The translations under genes and the position numbers were made by a program. The notes beneath the pieces were generated by a model that did no database searches, was not told where the DNA came from, and was given only the letters and a program-made list of their open reading frames with translations. A stretch of DNA of 7,314 bases from NCBI GenBank assembly GCA_041485905.1, contig JBGPKK010000222.1, positions 1 to 7,314 on the forward strand, written 5' to 3'. Every line of letters begins with the position of its first letter. Positions within the stretch are counted from its first letter, which is position 1. Positions 1-6,538 of this stretch are shown here, one piece after another. The DNA is from JAHFUI01 sp041485905. GTDB taxonomy: Bacteria > Acidobacteriota > Vicinamibacteria > Vicinamibacterales > CAVVIG01.

Positions 1-1
1 G

Positions 2-172
<171 letters not shown>

Positions 173-208
173 GGCCTCACCGACTCGGTCTCAGGGAGAT
201 CGCAGTCC

Positions 209-250
209 TTCTAAGTTCCAGGTTCTAAGTTCTAAGTTCTAAGTTTTGAG
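209..250 (-). repeat. Tandem heptamer array, TTCTAAG x6, degenerate (right arm)
   Basis: Six heptamers read TTCTAAG, TTCCAGG, then TTCTAAG three times, then TTTTGAG. This is the reverse complement of the left array and has the same length of 42 bases. Position 131 pairs with 250 and 172 with 209. Over 42 pairs I count 37 Watson-Crick, 3 G-U and 2 mismatches. The 36-base spacer (173-208) can itself form a small apical hairpin: GGTCTC at 187-192 pairs with GAGATC at 196-201 around an AGG loop. No T-tract follows, so it is not a classic intrinsic terminator. Confidence 0.93.
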
Positions 251-256
251 TTTGTG

Positions 257-262
257 TAAAAT
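257..262 (+). promoter_or_regulatory. Possible -10 hexamer (TAAAAT) for the flavin reductase operon
   Basis: TAAAAT matches the sigma-70 -10 consensus at five of six positions and lies 14 bases before the ATG at 277. The region where a -35 box should be is filled by the right heptamer array and shows no good TTGACA match. This is a weak call based on base composition and position. Confidence 0.25.
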
Positions 263-276
263 CTGGAATCCGCCCC

Positions 277-771
277 ATGTCCATTGACACGCGCGTGTTT
301 CGCCAGACGGTCGGTCAGTTCGTGACCGGCGTCACCGTCATCGCGACTGAAACGGACGGTGCCGTCCGGGCGATGACCGCGAATTCGTTCACGTCGTTGT
401 CCCTCGATCCGCCGCTCGTGCTGTTCTGCGTGGGCAAGACCGCCCACTTGAGCGCGCACATCCGCGACCAGGCGAGGTTCTCAGTGAACATTCTGGCGCA
501 GACGCAGCAGGATCTGTCCACCTACTTCGCGGGCGGCTGGAAGCAGCCCTCGCCTCCGCCGTTTGCGTTCATGAGCTGGGAGGGTGTTCACCGGCTGGAC
601 GGATGCGCCGCCGCCCTCAGCTGCGCTGTCGAAAAGATTCTCGAGGGCGGGGACCATTGGATCGTCCTCGGACGGGTTCTCGCGCTGTATCGACGCGAAC
701 CAGCGGTTTCGCCTCTGGTCTTCTGCGCCGGACACTACGCGACCCTCGCAGAGCCCGCAGAAGTGCCGTAA
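277..771 (+). CDS. Flavin reductase family protein (FMN-binding split barrel)
   Basis: The 164-residue protein has the typical length and motif order of short-chain flavin reductases related to HpaC. GQFVTGVTV is at 13-21, followed by MTANSFTSLSLDPPLVLF (33-50), the flavin-binding stretch. FSVNIL is at 68-73 and GDHWIVLGRV at 125-134. PLVFCAGHY (146-154) matches the usual C-terminal P-L-x-F/Y-x-x-G-x-Y. Family members reduce FMN or FAD with NAD(P)H in the cytoplasm and usually pass the reduced flavin to a separate monooxygenase; some bind flavin or heme instead. No monooxygenase is visible here. The ATG start is placed by the N-terminal homology; no strong Shine-Dalgarno site precedes it. The stop is 11 bases before the next gene, indicating an operon. 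Confidence 0.92.
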   Translation: MSIDTRVFRQTVGQFVTGVTVIATETDGAVRAMTANSFTSLSLDPPLVLFCVGKTAHLSAHIRDQARFSVNILAQTQQDLSTYFAGGWKQPSPPPFAFMSWEGVHRLDGCAAALSCAVEKILEGGDHWIVLGRVLALYRREPAVSPLVFCAGHYATLAEPAEVP

Positions 772-777
772 GGGAGG
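772..777 (+). promoter_or_regulatory. Ribosome binding site GGGAGG deciding a GTG start
   Basis: GGGAGG begins one base after the flavin reductase stop codon. It is 5 bases from GTG at 783 and 14 bases from ATG at 792. The optimal spacing favours GTG 783 as the start of the membrane protein. Confidence 0.75.
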
Positions 778-782
778 TTGAA

Positions 783-1838
783 GTGGCGGATATGAAGCAA
801 CCCGGCGTGGGAATCGCTGCGACGGCGATCGTCATCGTCCTCTCGCTGGGCTTTGTTTCGCTCTTCCCCTTCCCGACGTTCTCAGGGTGGGTCGCTTACT
901 ACCTCCTCTGCGTGATCCCGATCCAGATCGTCACGGTCGTCACCTGGGGATGCCGGCATCCCGGCTTTGCGGCCAACGCCAGTCAGCCCGTCAAAGGCAT
1001 GTTGTTGACCGTGTTCGCATTGGTTGTGGGCGCGATCGCGGCCGGCGCGTACCTCCAAATCGCCGGCGGCGGCATCACGCCGCCGACGCCGATGCTGGCG
1101 CAGTGCACGATCATCTCCGTGCCCATCACGTTCTGGGCAGCCATCATGTGGGGCGGCTGGCCATTCACCAAGGTGATCAAGAACCCGCTGGCGGCCGGAT
1201 TGACAATGCTGCTCGCATGCTACGCCGTGAACTACGCGCTGTTTCGGGTCTTCTTCGACTACGGCTTCATGCAGGGTGCGCCGGTCTACGTGCCGGCTCT
1301 CGATCCGCATGGGTTGTTCAATGCGTGGAAGGCGCTCGTGTTCTACGTGACGGCGCTGGCGGCCATGTTCTTCATCATCAATTTCGACCTGTGGCCGATG
1401 ACCAAGTCTTCGGCCGTGATGCAACAGCCGGTGCTTGGCATCGTCTGGACGCTCGCGGCCCTCGTCCTCGGGGGGATCGCGTTCTACGTCGGGGTCGAGC
1501 AGCTGGGGATGGACCCCGTCGCGTTTCTCGTGCGCGTCCCCGTGCCGTTCATTTTCGGATCCATCGTCGTCTTGAACATGCTGCAGGGATCGCTGTTTGC
1601 CAAGCTGACGCAGCCGGTGAAAGGTGTGCTGAACGTGCTCGCCGTCGTGGTGATTGGCACGGTGCTGGCACGAATGTACGGCGCGCTGGCGCCGACGGTC
1701 ACCGGGGCGCTGAAGGCAGGTCCTCCGGCCTATGATTTCGAGATCTGGCTGGCATCGGCGCTGCTCGCCGTGACCTTTCCATTTCTCATTTTCTACGCGG
1801 AGTTCTTCAAGTTCTGGCCGCTCAGGAAGTCGGCGTGA
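783..1838 (+). CDS. Polytopic membrane protein made of about five repeated two-helix units
   Basis: The 351-residue protein is strongly hydrophobic, with about ten predicted membrane helices. I do not recognise a named family. A motif of the type Q/N-P-x-x-G recurs at 6-10 (QPGVG), 68-72 (QPVKG), 134-139 (NPLAAG), 215-219 (QPVLG) and 277-281 (QPVKG), each followed at once by a helix of small and aliphatic residues. The end of a unit carries an aromatic-proline-lysine turn: WPFTK (126-130), WPMTK (204-208), LFAK (271-274), WPLRK (345-349). Spacing is 62, 66, 81 and 62 residues, which suggests helical hairpins arranged in tandem. The frame is open back to 603 inside the flavin reductase, but the GGGAGG site and the hydrophobic start support GTG 783, with ATG 792 as the alternative. 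It is co-transcribed with the flavin reductase and may be a membrane partner or transporter; no catalytic motif is evident. Confidence 0.85.
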   Translation: MADMKQPGVGIAATAIVIVLSLGFVSLFPFPTFSGWVAYYLLCVIPIQIVTVVTWGCRHPGFAANASQPVKGMLLTVFALVVGAIAAGAYLQIAGGGITPPTPMLAQCTIISVPITFWAAIMWGGWPFTKVIKNPLAAGLTMLLACYAVNYALFRVFFDYGFMQGAPVYVPALDPHGLFNAWKALVFYVTALAAMFFIINFDLWPMTKSSAVMQQPVLGIVWTLAALVLGGIAFYVGVEQLGMDPVAFLVRVPVPFIFGSIVVLNMLQGSLFAKLTQPVKGVLNVLAVVVIGTVLARMYGALAPTVTGALKAGPPAYDFEIWLASALLAVTFPFLIFYAEFFKFWPLRKSA

Positions 1839-1865
1839 TGGACACAGTTGAAATGAACAGGACGA

Positions 1866-2786
1866 CTACGAATGATGAGCTCTGGACCCTTCCGACGGAA
1901 ACACCTCGCAGGTCGCCTGCAGAAACCGCAGAACGGTGCTTGACGTCTCGCCCTTTCGCCAGGCCACCTGCACCCGCAGCTGGGCATCGGGTTCATCGAG
2001 CGGCACGACCGCGACGCCGGTCACCGGCACGTAGCTTCGACTGATCGCGCTCCGGAGCGCCAGACAGACGCCTTCTCCCGAGGCCACGGCCAGCATGGAT
2101 GCCTGCTCGCCCGGCACCGCGTGCAGCGTGACGATGTTGGGCGTCACGTCGGCGGCGGCATACAGCGCGAGGATCTTGTCGTGCGCAAGAGCCGCCCAAT
2201 CCCGGTCATGAAGCAACAGCGGATCCTGGGCCAGTTGCTTCAGACGCAGCGACTTGCGCTTCGCCAGCGGACTGTGCTCGCTGACCATCACCACGAATCG
2301 CTCTTCGAACAGCGGCTGGCATTCAATGCCGGGATCATCCGCGACGCGGCGCAGGACCCCGATGTCGATGATCCGGTGACGAAGCGCCTCGTACTGGCTC
2401 GACGAGGGCATGTCCGTGCCCTCCATCGTGACCCCCGGATAGCGCTCGACCAGTTGCACGCGGATCCGGTTGACGGCCTCGCAGAGACCCCGAGCCATGC
2501 CGACCCGCAACGTGTTCGTGATGCCCGTCTTCGCGCGGTTGGCGAGATCGAGGAAGCCGGTCGCTTCGGCGAGAACCGTCCGCGCCCGCTCGAGGAGCAA
2601 GGTCCCCTCGGGCGTGAGCTGGACTCCGCTCGTGGTGCGCACGAAGAGCTTGACGCCGACCTCGTCTTCCAGTTGCCGAATTTGCCGGCTCAGTGGTGGC
2701 TGCGCGAGCCGCAACTGCCTGGCGGCCTTCGAAAAACTCCGTGATTCGGCGACGGCCGAAAAAGCTCGCAGGTGTCGTAACTCCAT
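1866..2786 (-). CDS. LysR-family transcriptional regulator, BenM/CatM-like
   Basis: The 306-residue protein has the full LysR layout. The N-terminus MELRHLRAF leads into a winged helix-turn-helix at about 18-37, with AQPPLSRQIRQLE (28-40) in the recognition helix region. A linker helix and a two-lobed effector domain follow, from about 90 to 295. The MELRHL start and the AQPPLSRQI core match the subfamily that includes BenM, CatM and CbnR, regulators of aromatic compound breakdown that bind small acids such as muconate. The ligand here cannot be told from sequence. The ATG start fixes the conserved N-terminus. The gene converges on the flavin reductase/membrane protein pair with 27 bases between stops and no visible terminator hairpin. 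A dyad fitting its own operator class lies 15 bases upstream. Confidence 0.95.
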   Translation of the reverse strand: MELRHLRAFSAVAESRSFSKAARQLRLAQPPLSRQIRQLEDEVGVKLFVRTTSGVQLTPEGTLLLERARTVLAEATGFLDLANRAKTGITNTLRVGMARGLCEAVNRIRVQLVERYPGVTMEGTDMPSSSQYEALRHRIIDIGVLRRVADDPGIECQPLFEERFVVMVSEHSPLAKRKSLRLKQLAQDPLLLHDRDWAALAHDKILALYAAADVTPNIVTLHAVPGEQASMLAVASGEGVCLALRSAISRSYVPVTGVAVVPLDEPDAQLRVQVAWRKGETSSTVLRFLQATCEVFPSEGSRAHHS

Positions 2787-2801
2787 GAGTCCAGAAAGCG
2801 T

Positions 2802-2816
2802 ATACCAACTCGGTAT
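2802..2816. promoter_or_regulatory. LysR-type operator dyad ATACC-N5-GGTAT (ATAC-N7-GTAT)
   Basis: A perfect 5-base inverted repeat reads ATACC AACTC GGTAT. It satisfies the general LysR box T-N11-A (T at 2803, A at 2815) and the narrower ATAC-N7-GTAT form known for BenM, CatM and relatives. It lies 15 bases upstream of the regulator ATG and overlaps a -10-like TATACG on the minus strand (2804-2799). This layout suggests autorepression. Confidence 0.65.
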
Positions 2817-2882
2817 CGATAAACCGGTTCTCGATCGCCTTCAATCCCTACATCGACCAAGGGGCGATCCTATCTGCCGCTG

Positions 2883-3149
2883 TCATTCCGCGAACCCTTC
2901 GTCGACGAAGCAGTACAGCCAGCGCTCGCCGGGTTCAGCAGATGCGACGACCGGATGGGACAACGTGCGAGCGTGCCTGCTCGCATGGCGGTTGGGTGAC
3001 GAATCACAGCAGAGGGTCACGCCGCAGGCCTGGCACGTACGCAGGTGGACCCACGTCGCGCCGATCGTGACGCACTCCTCGCATTCGTGCTTTTTCGGAC
3101 GCTTGATCGCCGTGATCTGCGCGATGTGCGGGCATGCCTGACCCGTCAT
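2883..3149 (-). CDS. UBP-type zinc finger domain protein
   Basis: The small 88-residue protein is almost entirely one ZnF-UBP domain. Candidate zinc ligands are C6, H8, C23, C26, C39, C42, C47, H55, H59 and H65. Family signatures include CEEC (23-26), WVHLRTCQACG (33-43), CCDSSPNRHA (47-56) and EPGERWLYC (72-80). In eukaryotes this fold binds the C-terminal tail of ubiquitin; bacteria have single-domain versions of unknown role. The ATG lies 4 bases after the DUF5996 stop. The minus strand reads five G, then TGA, then GGTC, then ATG, so the Shine-Dalgarno sequence overlaps the upstream stop codon and translation is probably coupled. It is followed 96 bases later by the lysR start on the same strand. 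Confidence 0.92.
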   Translation of the reverse strand: MTGQACPHIAQITAIKRPKKHECEECVTIGATWVHLRTCQACGVTLCCDSSPNRHASRHARTLSHPVVASAEPGERWLYCFVDEGFAE

Positions 3150-3153
3150 GACC

Positions 3154-4098
3154 TCACCCCCGTTCCAGATCGGCGCGGTTCCATCGCGCGAGGTCTGCGC
3201 CTGCCTCGTAGGTGCTTTTCAGGAAGGCGGTTAAATCGGCCGCCGGCGACGCAGCCGTCCGCACCGCTTCGTACGGAAGGATGAATTCGGACAGCTCCGC
3301 GCTGTAAAACGCCGCGGCGGGCCGGATGGCTGCACGCTTGAAGCCCGCGGGCTCTGGCGCGGCGTACGCATAGAACACGGGCTCGGGCACGGGGCCGCCT
3401 CCCGGCCAGAAACCGTGACTGATGACCTCGTGCGAATACGACTCGCGCGTGACCGGGTCAGCACCAGGCCGCTCGGGTGCCCGGCGGCCTGAAAAGCGCG
3501 TGACGGCCAGGTCGAAGCTGCCCCAGAAAAAGTGCACCGGGCTGCACTTGCCGATGAAGTCGCTTCGGAAGCCTGCGAAGACGGGCGCGATGGCGATGAG
3601 GATGCGCCAGAACGCATTGGCCGACACCGGATCGTACGAGCGATGCACATCGTCGGCTTCGAACCGGAACGGATTCGGTACTTCGACGGGCATCGTCCAG
3701 ATGCGGACGATGATGCCCATGCGGCGCAGCGTGTCCATGACCACGCGGTAGAAGTCCGCGACGGTCCGCGGTTCGAGCGGAATCGTTTCCGCACTCCCGT
3801 CTGAACACTGAATGACGAGCCGATGAGCGATGAAATCGAACGCCATCGTGAAGGCCCGATCGCCGGCCATCATCGTTGGCGTCGAGAGCCCTCGCGGCGT
3901 GATCTGAAAGGTGCTGTTCCAGAAGTGGTTGGTCCTGGGAGTCAGCGCCAGGCAGATCTTGCCGACGACCTGCGTCCACATATGGAGCGTCCCATATGTG
4001 TCGCGCCACTGATTAAGCGGGAGCGCCGGCCAGATCCGATCGTTCTCAGACGTCTTACGCCTCTGGAGAATGTCGCCGAAGTGATATACCAGGGTCAA
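3154..4098 (-). CDS. DUF5996 family protein
   Basis: This 314-residue protein matches the DUF5996 family over its whole length. Conserved blocks are WPALPL (23-28), DTYGTLHMWTQVVGK (33-47), RIWTMPVEVP (132-141), GKCSPVHFFWGSFDLAVTRF (183-202), YSHEVISHGFWPGGG (221-235) and RPAAAFYSAEL (259-269). There is no signal peptide or membrane helix, so it is probably cytoplasmic. The function is unknown; rows of conserved His, Cys, Trp and Asp hint at an active site or ligand pocket. The only start codon before the conserved WPALPL block is TTG at 4098, just after an in-frame TAG at 4104-4102, and no good Shine-Dalgarno site precedes it. The start lies 25 bases from the divergent DoxX-like gene. It forms an operon with the downstream zinc finger gene (4-base gap). 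Confidence 0.92.
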   Translation of the reverse strand: MTLVYHFGDILQRRKTSENDRIWPALPLNQWRDTYGTLHMWTQVVGKICLALTPRTNHFWNSTFQITPRGLSTPTMMAGDRAFTMAFDFIAHRLVIQCSDGSAETIPLEPRTVADFYRVVMDTLRRMGIIVRIWTMPVEVPNPFRFEADDVHRSYDPVSANAFWRILIAIAPVFAGFRSDFIGKCSPVHFFWGSFDLAVTRFSGRRAPERPGADPVTRESYSHEVISHGFWPGGGPVPEPVFYAYAAPEPAGFKRAAIRPAAAFYSAELSEFILPYEAVRTAASPAADLTAFLKSTYEAGADLARWNRADLERG

Positions 4099-4123
4099 GC
4101 GCTAAACTGGCGTCTGCGAGTTT

Positions 4124-5443
4124 ATGGCCACTCGAACTGTGGGAGACGTGCTGCAGGTTCCGCACTGGAACCGCCTCACGCGCGTCGCCTTCCGCTTCTG
4201 CTTCGTGTACTTCGGCCTTTACTGTTTTGCGACGCACATCGTCGGTGGACTGATTCTCTTTCCCAATTTCTCGTTTCCAAGCCTCGGGACGCTCTGGCCG
4301 ATGCGCCAGATCACGTTCTGGTTTGCGACGCACCTGTTCCGCGTCACCTCACCACTCGTGTACACCGGCAACAGCGGCGACACAACGTTCCACTGGATCC
4401 AGACATTCTGGCTGCTGATGCTCTCGGCTCTCGCCGCAGCGATTTGGTCCCAACTCGAGCGGGGGCGCGCACACGACATCGCGCTCCACAAATGGTTTCG
4501 TCTTTTCATTCGTTTTGGACTTGCCGCCCAGATGTTCTACTACGGACTGGCCAAGGTCATTCCGACACAGTTCCCCGCACCGTCGCTCGTCACACTCGTC
4601 GAACCGATCGGCAACCTGTCGCGGACGGATCTGCTGTGGACGTTCATCGGCGCGTCCACGGCGTATCAAATCTTCACCGGGTGCGCGGAGGTGCTGGCGG
4701 GGATTCTGCTGGTCGTTCCGCGGACGACGATGATGGGCGCGCTGATCTGCCTGGCCGACATGATTCAGGTCTTCGTGCTCAACATGACGTACGACTTCGG
4801 TCTCAAACAGATCTCCTTCCACTTGATCCTGATGTCGCTGTTCCTCCTGGCGCCCGATTTCCTGCGTCTCGCCAACGTTTTTTTTCTGGACCGTGCGGCG
4901 GCCCCTTCCTCTCACCCGCAACTGTTCCGCACCGTCCGCGCGAACCGCCTCGCGCTCGCCGTGCAGATCCTGTTCGCCGTCTATCTGGTGGGAATGTTTA
5001 CCCGCCTCGCGCTGAACTATTGGTTCGCCGAGGGCGGCGGCGGAAGCCCCAAGTCGGCGCTCTACGGCATCTGGGACGTGGACCAACTCTCGATCGATGG
5101 CCAGCTGCGTCCGCCGCTCCTCAACGATTACGACCGTCGCTGGCGCCGCGTCATCTTCGATGCTCCCAACAGGATGGCGTTCCAGCGCACAGACGATTCG
5201 TTCGCGCACTACGGCGTGTCGATCGACCTCAACGGCCAGTCGATCGCCCTCACCAAGGGCAACAGCAGAAGCTGGCAAGCGACCTTCACCTTCCAACGTC
5301 CCACCGTGGACCATCTGATCCTGGACGGCGACATGGACCGGCACAAGATCCACATGGAGCTGCAGCTCGTGGAGTTCGATAGCTTCCGGCTCCTCAATAG
5401 CGGTTTTCGCTGGATCCGGCCGCCCGATCCGTACGGAGGGTGA
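4124..5443 (+). CDS. DoxX-like integral membrane protein with C-terminal soluble domain
   Basis: The 439-residue protein has an N-terminal membrane region of about seven to eight helices (around 21-45, 62-80, 90-110, 124-146, 179-199, 203-221, 228-246 and 274-298). A soluble C-terminal domain follows (about 310-439). The helices at 130-246, with YYGLAKVIP (139-147), CAEVLAGILLVVPR (187-200) and ADMIQVFVLNMTYDFG (211-226), resemble DoxX-like quinone-associated or redox membrane proteins. The tail (YGIWDVDQL at 314-322, RPPLLNDYDRRWRR at 329-342, FRWI at 428-431) is a beta-rich extension I associate with DoxX-like proteins of environmental bacteria; its function is not established. The ATG at 4124 starts a short hydrophilic segment before the first helix; the Shine-Dalgarno match is weak. 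The gene is divergent from DUF5996. Confidence 0.85.
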   Translation: MATRTVGDVLQVPHWNRLTRVAFRFCFVYFGLYCFATHIVGGLILFPNFSFPSLGTLWPMRQITFWFATHLFRVTSPLVYTGNSGDTTFHWIQTFWLLMLSALAAAIWSQLERGRAHDIALHKWFRLFIRFGLAAQMFYYGLAKVIPTQFPAPSLVTLVEPIGNLSRTDLLWTFIGASTAYQIFTGCAEVLAGILLVVPRTTMMGALICLADMIQVFVLNMTYDFGLKQISFHLILMSLFLLAPDFLRLANVFFLDRAAAPSSHPQLFRTVRANRLALAVQILFAVYLVGMFTRLALNYWFAEGGGGSPKSALYGIWDVDQLSIDGQLRPPLLNDYDRRWRRVIFDAPNRMAFQRTDDSFAHYGVSIDLNGQSIALTKGNSRSWQATFTFQRPTVDHLILDGDMDRHKIHMELQLVEFDSFRLLNSGFRWIRPPDPYGG

Positions 5444-5487
5444 ACCCGCTCTTCATCGAGCCTCGAGCCGCGAACAATCGGATTCGA

Positions 5488-5709
5488 TCAGACCGAGACG
5501 ATTTCAAGCATGTCCGACAGTCCAGCGAAATCGCCAGGATTCCGCGTGTACAGAGGCAAGCCCGCCGCGACTGCGGTCGCCGCAACGAACAGATCGACCG
5601 CGCGCCGACCGCGGCGTACAGGCGGCCGTACGCACGAGCCACCGCCGGCGACCCATCACAAGACGAAAGATGATTGTGCCGTGAGTCCGAGCCTGTGGCG
5701 AACCTTTCA
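5488..5709 (-). pseudogene. Decayed VapC-type PIN domain toxin, C-terminal part
   Basis: Three minus-strand segments together read as the second half of a VapC toxin. The first (5703-5659) gives VRHRLGLTAQSSFVL. The second (5657-5607), in another frame, gives DGSPAVARAYGRLYAAV. The third (5610-5488) returns to the first frame with GRRAVDLFVAATAVAAG, then LPLYTRNPGDFAGLSDMLEI and VSV, ending at TGA 5490-5488. The PIN landmarks VDLFVAATA (third acidic residue) and YTRNPGDF are intact. Stops in the first frame at 5658-5656 and 5709-5707, plus residues missing around both frame changes, show that it is dead. The N-terminal half with the first catalytic Asp was not found. No partner antitoxin is recognisable upstream. 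Confidence 0.72.
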
Positions 5710-6044
5710 CGCGTGGCCGCAGTCGACGCCGCCCGTCGCTTGATCGAACGCCGCGGTCGTGCCAAACGGCAGCGGCCGTCTGAGCGTGCCGACGCGCGCC
5801 TCGTGACCGGAAGTCGAGCGCAGCGATTCCTCACGTCGACTTCGGGCTGCGCGATCCGTGGCCCTCGCACTCGCTGGAGCGGTGTATGCCGTGAATGGCA
5901 GGCGTTCGAACCACCCGATAGTCGACGTGGGGGCGACAGGGTGTGAGCGGAGCCTCGACTTCCCGGCACGCGAAGCGGCCGCAGCCGGCCGGTACGATCG
6001 CGGCGCGCCGGCACGGCGATACACACAAGTGAAAGACAGGCTAG
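5710..6044. other. Gene-poor stretch, no intact feature recognised
   Basis: All six frames were read. The open frames here give Arg-, Ala- and Ser-rich translations with no recognisable motif and no supporting ribosome binding site, which is typical of chance frames in GC-rich DNA. The lost N-terminal half of the PIN toxin and its antitoxin would be expected here, but I could not find convincing traces. A 10-base palindrome CGGCGCGCCG lies at 6001-6010. I see no tRNA and no terminator with a T-tract. Confidence 0.5.
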
Positions 6045-6515
6045 CTACTCCTTGTCGTAGATCGTTGTGGCGCCGGCAGTCCGGCTCGAATTCACAGTGG
6101 TAATCGTCTTGCCATCGGGCGAGAGCACGAGTCGCGCGGTTGCGACAACCTCCCCGTCGATCTTCTGGATCAGCTCGCACGTGCGGTCATCGACGCGGCG
6201 ATAGGCGTTCGTGAGCACAAGCTCAACACCCTGAACCGGGTAATCCATGCCGTCGAATTTTCCGGTCCACTCGACGTGCGTGATCCCGCCCCGGCTTCGT
6301 ACCATGTCGTCGGTGATTTTGATCCCGTCTCCAGACGGCTCGATTCTGCGCGTCGCGCGTGTGAAGGGTGGCGGTCCGGGACTGTATGTGGACCTGGCGA
6401 GATTCAGTGTCCAGGTCCCAAACCAGCTCGCTGGCGGTTGACCGGCCAACGCTCCGGGCAGTGCAAGGACGCTACCGATCATCGCGGCAACGAGAAACGT
6501 CCGCGTTCGCATCAT
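6045..6515 (-). CDS. Small secreted protein of the 'FGTW.LN' type
   Basis: The 156-residue protein starts at the first of two consecutive ATG codons (6515 and 6512). It has a clear signal peptide: MMRTRT, a hydrophobic core (FLVAAMIGSVLALPGALA, 7-24), with likely cleavage after ALA. The mature part begins ASWFGTWTLNLARSTYSPGP (29-48), followed by alternating strands with EPSGDGIKIT (59-68), FDGMDYPV (87-94) and LSPDGKTITTV (131-141). This pattern is typical of an unnamed family of exported beta-rich proteins abundant in soil bacteria; the function is unknown, and a lipocalin-like or bounded beta-barrel fold is only a guess. It lies 23 bases downstream of the hydrolase gene, probably in one operon. 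The frame is open further upstream into the hydrolase gene, but that part is a shadow. Confidence 0.82.
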   Translation of the reverse strand: MMRTRTFLVAAMIGSVLALPGALAGQPPASWFGTWTLNLARSTYSPGPPPFTRATRRIEPSGDGIKITDDMVRSRGGITHVEWTGKFDGMDYPVQGVELVLTNAYRRVDDRTCELIQKIDGEVVATARLVLSPDGKTITTVNSSRTAGATTIYDKE

Positions 6516-6538
6516 CTTTAGGTCGATGGACGCGACGG

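Noticed and set aside
603..782. Upstream extension of the membrane protein frame to ATG 603 (411 residues in total)
   Set aside because: The extra 60 residues are Arg-rich, overlap the flavin reductase out of frame, and the GGGAGG site at 772-777 clearly serves GTG 783.
887..1735. Plus-strand 282-residue open frame
   Set aside because: It overlaps the membrane protein in another frame, is Arg- and Gly-rich without motifs, and has no ribosome site; a GC-driven shadow.
4349..5353. Minus-strand 334-residue open frame antisense to the DoxX-like gene
   Set aside because: Rich in Glu, Arg, His and Val with no motif; explained by the codon pattern of the real gene on the other strand.
3823..5382. 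Plus-strand 519-residue open frame
   Set aside because: It spans the antisense of DUF5996 and then another frame of the DoxX-like gene; the composition is Arg/Pro/His-rich and no domain is seen.
5900..5925. GTTCGAAC sequence resembling a tRNA T-loop
   Set aside because: The flanking bases do not form a T-stem on either strand and no anticodon or acceptor arm can be drawn.
5394..6026. Minus-strand 210-residue open frame as an intact gene
   Set aside because: Only its short segment at 5607-5657 resembles protein (PIN toxin remnant); the rest is Arg/Ser-rich shadow and continues antisense into the DoxX-like gene.
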